Made by a program: the position numbers and the translations under genes. From assembly GCA_025060455.1 (NCBI GenBank), contig JANXBY010000041.1, forward strand, positions 1 through 52,578: a DNA stretch of 52,578 nt, in the 5' to 3' direction. The notes beneath the pieces are model-generated. The model was given only the letters and a program-made list of their open reading frames with translations. It ran no database searches and had not been told where the DNA came from. Below are positions 24,028 through 32,500 of this stretch, in pieces (the first letter of the stretch is position 1; each line of letters opens with the position of its first letter). Origin of the DNA: Armatimonadota bacterium. GTDB lineage: Bacteria > Sysuimicrobiota > Sysuimicrobiia > Sysuimicrobiales > Sysuimicrobiaceae.

Positions 24028-26676
24028 CTACTCGCCGCCTTTGAGGCGCGCCACGTACAGCCGCGCCCGCCGCTCCGCGTCTGGGTCCGGCGGGGGGCCC
24101 GCGCGCGCCCGCCACCGGTCCGCCTCCGCGTACCAAACGTCCGCGGGCGTGGCGGTGGATGGCCGGCCGGCTACGGCGGCTACCCAACCCGCCACCACCG
24201 GAACCCGGCGGGCCAACAGTTCCAGGAGGAACAAGACCAGGCTGGCGGTGGCCAGCTGGGGCCAAGCGTCTTTGAAGTCCCGCAGCTCGGGCGGAGGTGC
24301 CAGGGCCTCCTGGGGAGTGCGCAGCACGCGGCCGCCGCCGGCTTCCGCCACCCGGCCCAGCAGGACGGGGTTGGGCTGCGGGTCCTCTAGCTCCGGCGGA
24401 TACGGTAAGACCACCGGGACGAGGGAGTGGCCCACCCGGTGGGATCCCTGCCACGCGGTGACCGCGACGGTGTACACGCCCGTGGCCGAAACCGTGGTCT
24501 CTGCCTCGTACCACCCGGGCGCGGTCTGGCGCATTACCAGCCGTTCCGAGGACTGAGGGCCTGCCACCCTGGCCTCCACCCTCAGGCCGTCCAGGTAGCC
24601 GCCGTCGGCGTCCCGGGCGTCCGCGCGCAGCCGCAACCGGGCTCCCCGCAGCTCCGCGCGAACCTCCAGCGCCGCGGACTCCTGGCGCGCGGCCCACCGC
24701 ACCACCTGCGACCAAAACCGCGCCAGCTCCGGCCAACTCTGCCACTCCACCGACCAGCGGGGTACGGCGTCGGAGGTGAAGGCCACCGCGCGGCCCAGCC
24801 CGTACCGCCAGCTGGCCAGCACCGGATCCCTGTGCGGCGAGGACAGCTCCACCTGCGAGGCGGGCTTCGCGGTGGTGGCCACGTAGCCCCGCAGGGCGGG
24901 CGCGGGCCCGATGCCCTTCAGCAGCTCTCCCGGCTGCCGTTGCGGGACGAACCGCTCCTCCACCAGGTAGGACCGTGCGGACACCAGAGCCTCCGTCACG
25001 AAGATCTGCGGCAGCACGGAGGTATCCCGGGCCACGTAGTGCCGGCCTCCGCCCCAGCGGCTCAGGGCCCGCATGAAGTCCACGTCCGCGTCCTTGCCCA
25101 CCGACACCGCGCTCAGGGTGATGCGGTCTGCCCGCATGCGGCGAACCCACCGCTCGAAGTCACCGGGGTCGGTCTGGCCGTCGGACAGCACGATCACGTG
25201 CCTCACCTGTGCCTCCACCCCGCGCAGGGCCTCGTACGCCGCCCGCAGGGCGGGCAGCAGGTCGGTCCCGCCTCCCGCGCGCAGCCGCGCCACCTGCGCC
25301 ACGATCCGGTCTCGCTCCCGCGCGGGGACCAAGGGGACCAACCACCGGTAGCTCTGGTCGAACTGGAGGACGCCGATCAGGTCTCGGTCCCCCAACAGCT
25401 CCACCACGGACCGCGCCACTTCCTTGGCCAACTCCACCTTCGCGGTCTCCGTGCCCACCCCGCCCATGCTGCCGGAGGTGTCCAGCACCAGCACCAGGGC
25501 CATGCTGGGCAGTGCCACCCGGTGCTGGACCTCCATGGAGACCGGCAGCACCTCCTCCAGCGCCGTGCGGGCGTACCCGCCCACCCCGTAGGCGTGCGGC
25601 CCGCCCACCACCACCAGGCCTCCGCCGAGGTCCCGCACGTAGTCCTTGAGTGCATCCATCTGCGGGCGGGACAAATTCAGGGCGGAGACGTCCTCCAACA
25701 CCACCGCCCCGTAGCCTGCCAGGGCGGTCGACGTGCCCGGCAGGCGGTACGGGGGCACCCGCTGGACCGCGAAGCCCTGCGCCTGCAGCAGATCCGCGAC
25801 CCGTCCTGAGCCTGCGTACAGCACCTGCGGGGGTCCGGACACCACGACCACGGCGCGCCCCACGTTGTTCTCCGCGACCCCGTCGCGGGCTGCGCGCACC
25901 CGCGCCTGCAGGTCGAGCCACCCCGCCCGGGACGCTACCACCGCGAACGGCACCAGCGTCCTCCCCTCCTTCAAGTTCACCGTGGCGCGGTCGGAGAGGA
26001 CTCCGTCCACCCACAGCTCCACCGCCGCGTCCTGCGGGGCGGTGGATCGCACCCGGACCCACACGGGCACCCGCTCGCCCACGGCCACGCGGGACGGTGC
26101 GGACACCTCCTCCACCACCACCTCCGGGGACGCCGGCGGCAACAGGGGCACCACGTCCACCTGGACGCCTGCCGCCCGGGCCTCCCGGGCCGCCTCCACC
26201 GCTTCTCCCCCGTGGTCGGCGCCGTCGCTGAGCACCACCACCCGCCGCGGGCCGTCCCCGGCCAACAGGGACGCGCTCAACCGGATGGCCGCTCCCACGT
26301 CGGTGTGGTGCGGGCTGGGCCTCTGGCTGGGACGCAGGTCCGCGACCTCGGAGGGCGCCTGCTCCGCCACCGCCTCGCCCCCGAACGTCACCAGCCCCAC
26401 CCGGTCCTGCGCTCGCCGCGCGCGCACCGCCTCGCTGAGGAACTGCTCTGCCCGCGCGGCCTGCTGGGGGCCCACGCTGTCGGACCGGTCCAGGGCAAAC
26501 ACCACCTGCAGCGGCGCACCCCTGTCCACCACCTGCATCCCCCCAAGCGCCAGCACCGCCAGCGCCAGGCTTGCGCCCCGCAGGGCGGCCAGGTGCGCTC
26601 CGTCCGGCGCCCGCCTGCGCCACACCCACGGCAGCAACGCCAGCAGGACCAGCGCCCAGGGCCACGCGAACCGCAT
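24028..26676 (-). CDS. Large membrane protein with two vWA domains flanking a GATase1-like domain
   Basis: The 882-residue protein has two N-terminal membrane helices (FAWPWALVLLALLPWVW, about 4-20, and about 32-50), a first vWA domain with an intact MIDAS (DRSDS, HTDVGA, LSDGADHGG), a glutamine-amidotransferase-like segment (YGAVVLEDVSA ... GGPHAYGVGGY, no obvious catalytic Cys nucleophile), a second vWA domain with DTSGSM, GGTD and LSDGQTD, an Ig-like or beta region, and a C-terminal membrane helix (about 795-812). It probably anchors a MoxR/DUF58 chaperone system in the membrane. ATG 26676 overlaps the preceding stop by one base. Exact function unknown. Confidence 0.85.
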   Translation of the reverse strand: MRFAWPWALVLLALLPWVWRRRAPDGAHLAALRGASLALAVLALGGMQVVDRGAPLQVVFALDRSDSVGPQQAARAEQFLSEAVRARRAQDRVGLVTFGGEAVAEQAPSEVADLRPSQRPSPHHTDVGAAIRLSASLLAGDGPRRVVVLSDGADHGGEAVEAAREARAAGVQVDVVPLLPPASPEVVVEEVSAPSRVAVGERVPVWVRVRSTAPQDAAVELWVDGVLSDRATVNLKEGRTLVPFAVVASRAGWLDLQARVRAARDGVAENNVGRAVVVVSGPPQVLYAGSGRVADLLQAQGFAVQRVPPYRLPGTSTALAGYGAVVLEDVSALNLSRPQMDALKDYVRDLGGGLVVVGGPHAYGVGGYARTALEEVLPVSMEVQHRVALPSMALVLVLDTSGSMGGVGTETAKVELAKEVARSVVELLGDRDLIGVLQFDQSYRWLVPLVPARERDRIVAQVARLRAGGGTDLLPALRAAYEALRGVEAQVRHVIVLSDGQTDPGDFERWVRRMRADRITLSAVSVGKDADVDFMRALSRWGGGRHYVARDTSVLPQIFVTEALVSARSYLVEERFVPQRQPGELLKGIGPAPALRGYVATTAKPASQVELSSPHRDPVLASWRYGLGRAVAFTSDAVPRWSVEWQSWPELARFWSQVVRWAARQESAALEVRAELRGARLRLRADARDADGGYLDGLRVEARVAGPQSSERLVMRQTAPGWYEAETTVSATGVYTVAVTAWQGSHRVGHSLVPVVLPYPPELEDPQPNPVLLGRVAEAGGGRVLRTPQEALAPPPELRDFKDAWPQLATASLVLFLLELLARRVPVVAGWVAAVAGRPSTATPADVWYAEADRWRARAGPPPDPDAERRARLYVARLKGGE

Positions 26677-28397
26677 CACGTACTGCTCCGCGGCGACAAT
26701 CGGTACACCCACCACTCGGCCACCAGCAGCGCCACGAACAACCCCAACAGCAGCCGCCACAGCTCCGCCCCAGGCGGACGGCGGGGTGCGGAGGGGGAGA
26801 CGCCGTGGGACCGTCGCGGTGAGGTGGCAGGGTGGACGGCCCACACCTTACGGGTCCCACCTGCCTCCAGGACGTACAGACCCGCGCGGTCAAACGGCGG
26901 CAGGGAGAAGCGGCCGGCTGCCGCGCGCACCCGCACCGAGCCCTGCGGCCCGTGCACCACCGCCTCCTTCACTCCACCCGCGGGCACCGAAACCGACGCG
27001 CCGGCCTCCAGCTGCAGCGCGGCAGGGCCTGCAAGCCAGTCCAGCGCGTTGGCCAGCAGGATGGGGAAGTCCGGACGGAGGCCCAGGTCCGATTCCGAGG
27101 GCGAGAAGGTGAGCAAAACCGCACGCACCCCCTCCGCCTCGTATGCCCACAGGAGCGGCACCTCGCCTTCTGCCAGCACCTCCCCGGCGCGCGGGAGGAG
27201 GCGCCAGGCCCGGCTGACCCGCACCCCCACCAGATCCACGAACCGCAAAAGCGGGTGGGTGCTGGACTGCCCCCGGATCTGTTCGCCCCGCACCTCTCCG
27301 TCGGCCCTGACCGGCAAGTTGGGCGGGACCGTGGCCACCAGCAGGTAGCGGCCAGGCGGCAGGGGCGCGCTGGCCCTGTGGAGCACCACCACGTCAAACT
27401 CCGGCCACCCGGCCACCTGCGGCGCCGCCTGACGACTCACCTCTCCTGCCACCACCTGCAGGCCGCGTTCCAGGAACGGGTCGGCCGGACCCACCACCAG
27501 CACCCTCGGCCGCACCAGCTGCCAGGCCAAGGCCACGTACCGGTCGGTGGCGGCCAGCGCGTCCTGGGGAGAGAGGCGTGCTTCCACCCACAGGCCCGCG
27601 GGCACCACAACGCCCCAGCTGTCCTGTGCTCCCGGTGCCAGGCGGCCGGCCAACCGCGCCGCAGGCCTGCCGTCTACCGCCACCGAAACCTCCACCCCGC
27701 GCGGCGCGGACGTGCGGTTGTGCACGGTGACGGTCACCCGCATGCGGCCGCCCTCCAGGGGAGTGGCCACCACCCCTGTGACGGCCACGTCCTCCAAGGT
27801 ACCTCCGAAGACGTGGGACCGGACCCCGCGCGCCGCGCGGTCGCTGAACACGTGCACCTCCGCGGACGGGCTGAGGGAACGCGCCACCGCCACCGCCCCT
27901 TCCAGGTCCGAGGCGGCGTCCGTGGCCTGGAGTTCCTGCAGTGCGCGAACCGCCTGCCACCGGTCGGCGGTGAGGGGCTGGACCACCCGCGCGGATCGCG
28001 CCGCCGTCACCACCGCGACCCGGCGGGCAGGCACCTTCACCAGGAACTCCCGCGCCGCCCGCCGGGCCGCCTCAAAGCGGCTGGGCTGCACGTCGGTGGC
28101 CTGAAGGGTCAGCCCCACGTCGACCACCGCCACCACGTCGTCCTGGCCGGACTGGGAAAGCTGCGGCCGCGCCAGGCCCAAAGCCGCCGCGGCCACCGCC
28201 AGCACCTGCAGCAACAGCAGCACGTTCCGCTGGAACCGGCGCAGCGGCCTGTGGCGCACCTGCTCCCGCAGGCTGCGCCGCCACAGCAACACGCTCGGCA
28301 CCACCAGCCGCACCCGGCGGGGCCGCAGCCAGTACAGCAGCACCACCACCAGGATGGCGGCCAGCCACCACAGGGCGGTCGGGTGCAAAAAGGACAT
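26676..28397 (-). CDS. BatA-type vWA membrane protein with degenerate MIDAS
   Basis: The 573-residue protein starts with the BatA N-terminal motif (HPTALWWLAAILVVVLLYWL membrane helix, a basic loop RRVRLVVPSVLLWRR, and a second helix around 62-80), then a vWA-like domain and a Rossmann/beta-rich periplasmic part, ending in a membrane helix (WRLLLGLFVALLVAEWWVY). The expected DxSxS metal site reads DVGLT, so the MIDAS is probably non-functional. It follows the DUF58 gene by 13 bases and overlaps the next gene by one base. ATG 28397. Role: a membrane partner of the MoxR ATPase, by analogy. Confidence 0.82.
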   Translation of the reverse strand: MSFLHPTALWWLAAILVVVLLYWLRPRRVRLVVPSVLLWRRSLREQVRHRPLRRFQRNVLLLLQVLAVAAAALGLARPQLSQSGQDDVVAVVDVGLTLQATDVQPSRFEAARRAAREFLVKVPARRVAVVTAARSARVVQPLTADRWQAVRALQELQATDAASDLEGAVAVARSLSPSAEVHVFSDRAARGVRSHVFGGTLEDVAVTGVVATPLEGGRMRVTVTVHNRTSAPRGVEVSVAVDGRPAARLAGRLAPGAQDSWGVVVPAGLWVEARLSPQDALAATDRYVALAWQLVRPRVLVVGPADPFLERGLQVVAGEVSRQAAPQVAGWPEFDVVVLHRASAPLPPGRYLLVATVPPNLPVRADGEVRGEQIRGQSSTHPLLRFVDLVGVRVSRAWRLLPRAGEVLAEGEVPLLWAYEAEGVRAVLLTFSPSESDLGLRPDFPILLANALDWLAGPAALQLEAGASVSVPAGGVKEAVVHGPQGSVRVRAAAGRFSLPPFDRAGLYVLEAGGTRKVWAVHPATSPRRSHGVSPSAPRRPPGAELWRLLLGLFVALLVAEWWVYRLSPRSST

Positions 28398-28410
28398 CCG
28401 ACCCGTCCGG

Positions 28411-29274
28411 CTACGTCACCAACCCTGCGCGCCGCAGGTACCGCAGCACCAGGTCCTCCACCGGCACCTGGGTGGTGGCGCGCACGTACACCATCCCGTC
28501 ACGGGCGCAGAACGTCCGCACCTCTTCCAGGAAGCTGTCCCGCTGCAGGACGAACTCCTGCACCATCCGGGCGTCCACGGTCACGTCCACGGACTCCCCG
28601 CTCTCCGAGTCCACCACCCGCAGCGCCCCCTGCGCCGGCGGAGCGAGGTCCTCCTCCGCCAGCAGGTGCACCACGAACACCTCCAGGCCCGCATGGCGCA
28701 GCCGCCGCAAAAAGGGTTGGAAGCCGTTGGGGTCCAGCAGGTCCCCCAGCGCCACCACCACGCCCCGGCGCCGCGGCACGAACCGCCGCACCGCCTCCTC
28801 CAGGTTTGTCGGGCCGTAGGCCTGCTCGGACTCCAGGAAGCGGAACAGGTGGTGCGCGTGGGCCCGGCCGCGCCGCGGCGGAAGGGTGCGCACCGCGTCG
28901 CCGTGTACCGCCGCCGCCCCGACCCGGTCACCGCCGGCCAAGGCCACGTAGCCCAGCGCCGCCGCCAGTCGCTTGGCGTACTCCAGCTTGGGCGGGTTTC
29001 CGAACCGCATGGAGGCGCTGGCGTCCAGCAGCAGGTGCACGTCGGCTTCCTCTTCCTCTTCGAAGAGCTTCACGAACAGCCGGTCCAGGCGGGCGTAGAT
29101 GCTCCAGTCCACGTAGCGCCACTCGTCGCCCACCTGGTAGGCGCGGTGGTCGGAGAACTCCACCCCTCGGCCCAGGGCCCGGCTGCGCCGCTCGCCCACC
29201 GGCCCACGGGTCTTCCGCCGGGCCGCCAGCCGGAGCCGCTCCAGCTTTTCGAGGAACGCGGGTTCCAGCAGCAC
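28411..29274 (-). CDS. DUF58 protein with vWA fold
   Basis: The 287-residue protein contains the DUF58 signature RALGRGVEFSDHRAYQVGDE followed by WRYVDWSIYARLDRLFVKLF, then a vWA-like domain with an intact MIDAS start DASAS in LLLDASASM and a later ALGDLLDP loop. DUF58 proteins almost always follow a moxR gene and are thought to be the substrate-binding partner of the AAA+ chaperone. ATG/TTG region start at 29274 lies six bases after the moxR stop. No membrane helices are visible, in contrast to the next two genes. Confidence 0.9.
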   Translation of the reverse strand: MLLEPAFLEKLERLRLAARRKTRGPVGERRSRALGRGVEFSDHRAYQVGDEWRYVDWSIYARLDRLFVKLFEEEEEADVHLLLDASASMRFGNPPKLEYAKRLAAALGYVALAGGDRVGAAAVHGDAVRTLPPRRGRAHAHHLFRFLESEQAYGPTNLEEAVRRFVPRRRGVVVALGDLLDPNGFQPFLRRLRHAGLEVFVVHLLAEEDLAPPAQGALRVVDSESGESVDVTVDARMVQEFVLQRDSFLEEVRTFCARDGMVYVRATTQVPVEDLVLRYLRRAGLVT

Positions 29275-29280
29275 CAGGCC

Positions 29281-30279
29281 TCACGTCCCTGCGGGGGTTG
29301 GTGCGACCTCGGGGACCTCCTCCACCACCTCCCGCACCACCTGGTCCGGGTCCACCCCCTCGGCTTCGGCCTCAAAGTTCAGTAGCAGACGGTGTCGGAG
29401 GGCCGGAAGGGCCACCGCCCGCACGTCCTCCGCGCTGGTGTGGGCACGGCCGTTTGCGAGCGCCCGGGCCTTGGCGGCCAGCAGCAGGGCCTGGGCGCCC
29501 CGGGGGCTGGCGCCGTACCGCACCCAGCGGCGGGCGGCCTTTGCGGGCCGCGGGCCCTGCGGGTGCGTGGCCTCCACCAGGCGCGCCACATACGCCTGCA
29601 CGTGCGGCGCCGCCAGCACCTCCCGCACCAACGCCTGCATCCGCAGCACCGTGGCAGCGTCCGCCACCGGCTGCACTTCCGGCACCTGGGAGCCCGTGGT
29701 GCGCTCCAGGATCTGCACCACGGACTCGCGGTCCGGAAACGGCACCCGCAGCTTCAGAAGGAACCGGTCCAGCTGGGCTTCCGGAAGCGGGTACGTCCCC
29801 TCCATCTCGATGGGGTTTTGGGTGGCCAGGACGAAGAACGGCCGCTCCAGAGGGTAGGTGGTGCCCGCCACGGTTACCGCGTACTCCTGCATGGCCTCCA
29901 GCAGCGCGGACTGGGTCTTGGGCGTGGCCCGGTTGATCTCGTCCGCCAGCACGATTTGGGAGAAGACAGGGCCGGGCTGGAAGGTGAGGACCCGGTGGCC
30001 TTCGGCGTCCTGAATGAGCACGTTGGTGCCCACCACGTCCGCGGGCATCAGGTCCGGCGTGAACTGGATGCGGGAGAACCTCAGGCCCAGCACCTGCGCC
30101 AGGGCCTTCACCATGAGGGTCTTGCCCACTCCCGGCACGCCCTCCAGCAGCACGTGGCCGCCGGCGAACACCGCCAACAAAACACCTTCCACCACGTCCG
30201 CGTGCCCCACCACCACTCGGCCCAGCTCTGCCCGGATCCGCTGGTAGAGCGCCCCAAACTCCTCCACGTCCACGGGCAA
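29281..30279 (-). CDS. MoxR-family AAA+ ATPase
   Basis: The 332-residue protein has Walker A GVPGVGKT (about 47-54), the pore/sensor segments FTPDLMPADVVGTNVL and FQPGPVFSQIVLADEINRA (Walker B DEINRA), LLEAMQEYAV, and sensor 1 FVLATQNPIEMEGTYPLPEAQLDRF, split here as two motifs. The MoxR class works with vWA-domain partners to insert metals or to assemble and activate membrane or enzyme complexes. It sits directly upstream of DUF58 and two membrane vWA genes, the standard arrangement. The client here is unknown. Start at 30279 is 13 bases after the coiled-coil gene. Confidence 0.94.
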   Translation of the reverse strand: MPVDVEEFGALYQRIRAELGRVVVGHADVVEGVLLAVFAGGHVLLEGVPGVGKTLMVKALAQVLGLRFSRIQFTPDLMPADVVGTNVLIQDAEGHRVLTFQPGPVFSQIVLADEINRATPKTQSALLEAMQEYAVTVAGTTYPLERPFFVLATQNPIEMEGTYPLPEAQLDRFLLKLRVPFPDRESVVQILERTTGSQVPEVQPVADAATVLRMQALVREVLAAPHVQAYVARLVEATHPQGPRPAKAARRWVRYGASPRGAQALLLAAKARALANGRAHTSAEDVRAVALPALRHRLLLNFEAEAEGVDPDQVVREVVEEVPEVAPTPAGT

Positions 30280-30292
30280 CCCTCCCCCGCCG

Positions 30293-31813
30293 CTACGGAC
30301 CGGCCTCGGTCAGCTGTGAGAAGTACCGGCGCACCCACTCCCGGTACGGAGCGGGAACCCGCGCCGCGCGCAGGGCCTCGTCGGCCTGGCGTACCACCCG
30401 GGCGGGCACGCGGAGCAGCGGTGTCCTCGCGCTGTCCGCCACGCCTGGGGCCTGCACGCGGGCCGCAAACACCTTGCCCTCGCCCACCTCGCCGGGCAGG
30501 TGCTCCTGCCGCCTGCGCGCGTCCAGCCGCGGGGTGGCAGACCCCAGTTTGTCCGGCACGTGGCCCCAGCCGGGTTCGGCGCCCTCCTGCGGGCCCTCCC
30601 ACACCTGCGCTTCCGGGTCGTCCTGGCCGCCCGCACCGCCGGGCCGGTTCCGAGGGCTGTCTGGGTAGCGGACCGGCCGCGCCTGCGCCGCCTCCGGGTC
30701 CACGCCCCCGCGCACCGCCTGCGCGATGCTGAGGCTTGAGGCTTCCACCTCGTGCTGCTGCTTTGCCAGCGCGCCCTCCTCCTCCATCAGCCGCACCAGC
30801 TCCCGCAGGGTGTCCTCCGCCCGCCGCACCGCTTCACGAGCGCCCGGCCGGTCGCGGCGCTCTAACCTGCGCTGGGCTTCCCGAAGCGCCGCGGAGGCTG
30901 GCGCGCTTCGCTGCAGGTGAAGCTTCCCCTCGAGCAGGCTCAACGTCCGACGCAGCTGCTCTGCCTGTTCGGCTCCCAGGGGAACCTCCTCGAGCGCGCG
31001 GCCCACCCGGGCCAGCTCCCGTTCCAGCTCCCTCAGGGCCTGCGCAGCTTTGAGCCCGTCACGGTCCGCCAGGCTACCCGCCTCCTGCATCCGGGACTGC
31101 ACAGCTGCGCGCACCGACACGATCTCCTCCCGGAGCCCCCGCAGCTGCCGCTGGGCCATACTGAGGGTGGCCCGGGGCGCGCTCATGAGTTCGGCCGCCT
31201 GCCGGGCCCTGCGGGCGCTCCTCGACGCCTCCACCAGCCCGCGGGAGCGCGCGTCCCGCTCCCACTCCTGCGCCAGGTCCAGTAGCCTACGGCCCTCCCG
31301 CCTCACCGCCTCTGCCACGCGCCGGGCGGGGGTGTTGGGCAGCGTGGCGCCGGAAAGGACCAGGTCCCACACCACCACCGACGCCACCAGGGCCAACACC
31401 GCGCGCCACCGAACCGGCCGGATGGGGACGGCCCGGCTCACGTGTACCTGCTGGACGGCCCGGTGCACGTCCTCCAGGAAGCGGTTGACGAGCGCCGAGC
31501 GCGGGTTGCCCTCCCGCACCGCCACGTACGTGCACATGCGGTCCAGCAGGGCGCACCGCCGGTCCAGCCAGCAGGCCGCCTCCAGGCGCGTCGCGGGCCG
31601 CACGAACCGCACCAGCAAGGTGACGGCCACAGCGCTGCCCGCTGCAGCCACCAGGGCCCACTCCCACCGCAGGGAATACGGGAACGCCAAACTTCCCAAC
31701 TGGCCTGCCAGGGCGCCTGCCAGCACCCACACCGCAGTCGTCTCGCCATTCCGCAACGCCCGCTGCCACGAAAGCCGGCTGCGGGCCGCCTCCAACAACC
31801 GGTCGGGGGACAC
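30293..31813 (-). CDS. Membrane-anchored coiled-coil protein of the vWA operon
   Basis: A 506-residue protein with two or three N-terminal membrane helices (about 28-44, 51-68, 133-152), followed by a long Arg/Glu/Ala coiled coil (about 165-365), a Pro/Gly-rich linker and a C-terminal PARVVRQADEALRAARVPAPYREWVRRYFSQL segment (shown in two motifs PARVVRQADEA and PYREWVRRYFSQL). This C-terminal block resembles that of DUF4175-type proteins found with MoxR operons. There is no catalytic motif. It is likely cytoplasmic apart from the anchors. Start 31813 directly abuts the permease stop. Confidence 0.72.
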   Translation of the reverse strand: MSPDRLLEAARSRLSWQRALRNGETTAVWVLAGALAGQLGSLAFPYSLRWEWALVAAAGSAVAVTLLVRFVRPATRLEAACWLDRRCALLDRMCTYVAVREGNPRSALVNRFLEDVHRAVQQVHVSRAVPIRPVRWRAVLALVASVVVWDLVLSGATLPNTPARRVAEAVRREGRRLLDLAQEWERDARSRGLVEASRSARRARQAAELMSAPRATLSMAQRQLRGLREEIVSVRAAVQSRMQEAGSLADRDGLKAAQALRELERELARVGRALEEVPLGAEQAEQLRRTLSLLEGKLHLQRSAPASAALREAQRRLERRDRPGAREAVRRAEDTLRELVRLMEEEGALAKQQHEVEASSLSIAQAVRGGVDPEAAQARPVRYPDSPRNRPGGAGGQDDPEAQVWEGPQEGAEPGWGHVPDKLGSATPRLDARRRQEHLPGEVGEGKVFAARVQAPGVADSARTPLLRVPARVVRQADEALRAARVPAPYREWVRRYFSQLTEAGP

Positions 31814-32500
31814 TCAGGCCTCCTTCCGCAGCCGAACCACCTGGCGGTAAACTCCCCAGAAGCCCAAGGCACCCACCGCCACCAGCGACGCCGCGCACGC
31901 CGCCCGAGCCCAGGCCGGCCCGAACGGCCGCACCGCGTGGACCGGGTGCCACGGCCACGGCCCGACCAGCCCCGCCCCTGCCAGGAAGCCCGCCAAACCT
32001 CCCCACAGCAGGACCGACCGGGACACCTCCGACTCCACCGCCGCAGAGAGCCACGTAGCGACCCCACCGAACCCCCAACTCACCGCCAGCAACACCGCGG
32101 CCTGCGCCAGGCTCTCCGGCCAGGGGCTGCCGCGCAGGGCGTGCAGGAACACCAGCACCGGCCAGGTGGCAGCGGTGCACAGCGCGGCGAAGACCGCGTC
32201 GCTGAGGGCCTTGCCCCACGCCACCTCGGCGGCGGAAAAGGGCGAGACCACGAGATCCAAGACGCCTTTTTCTCCAGGGAAGGCAATCTCAGCTCCTGCG
32301 GCCGCGGTAACCACGTACCCCACCACCACCAGCAGGCCCACCGACGCCACCCACAAGGGCGACTCACCGCCCCGCTCGGGGCCTGTCCCCAGAAGCCCGA
32401 GCAGCCACACCGCGGCGGTGTACGCCGCGCACACCGCCAGCCCCTTGCGCGTGCCCAGACGGGCGCGCAGGTCCCCGCGGACGATGGCCAGCGCGTTCAC
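31814..32500 (-). CDS. ABC-2-type permease-like membrane protein
   Basis: A 228-residue protein with six probable membrane helices (about 21-38, 50-70, 96-117, 128-150, 160-180, 202-220). The layout and the EIAFPGEKGVLDLVVSPFS segment, followed by GKALSDAVFAAL, match ABC-2-type export permeases. No ATP-binding partner is encoded in the operon, which is unusual. GTG 32500 overlaps the stop of the upstream gene (GTGA), so translation is coupled. It may use an ATPase from elsewhere or have become a structural membrane component. Confidence 0.7.
   Translation of the reverse strand: MNALAIVRGDLRARLGTRKGLAVCAAYTAAVWLLGLLGTGPERGGESPLWVASVGLLVVVGYVVTAAAGAEIAFPGEKGVLDLVVSPFSAAEVAWGKALSDAVFAALCTAATWPVLVFLHALRGSPWPESLAQAAVLLAVSWGFGGVATWLSAAVESEVSRSVLLWGGLAGFLAGAGLVGPWPWHPVHAVRPFGPAWARAACAASLVAVGALGFWGVYRQVVRLRKEA

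Noticed and set aside
26832-29936. A 1034-codon open frame on the plus strand across the vWA operon
   Set aside because: It is antisense to two clear coding genes, has a His/Arg/Pro-rich composition typical of GC-rich antisense frames and no family motif.
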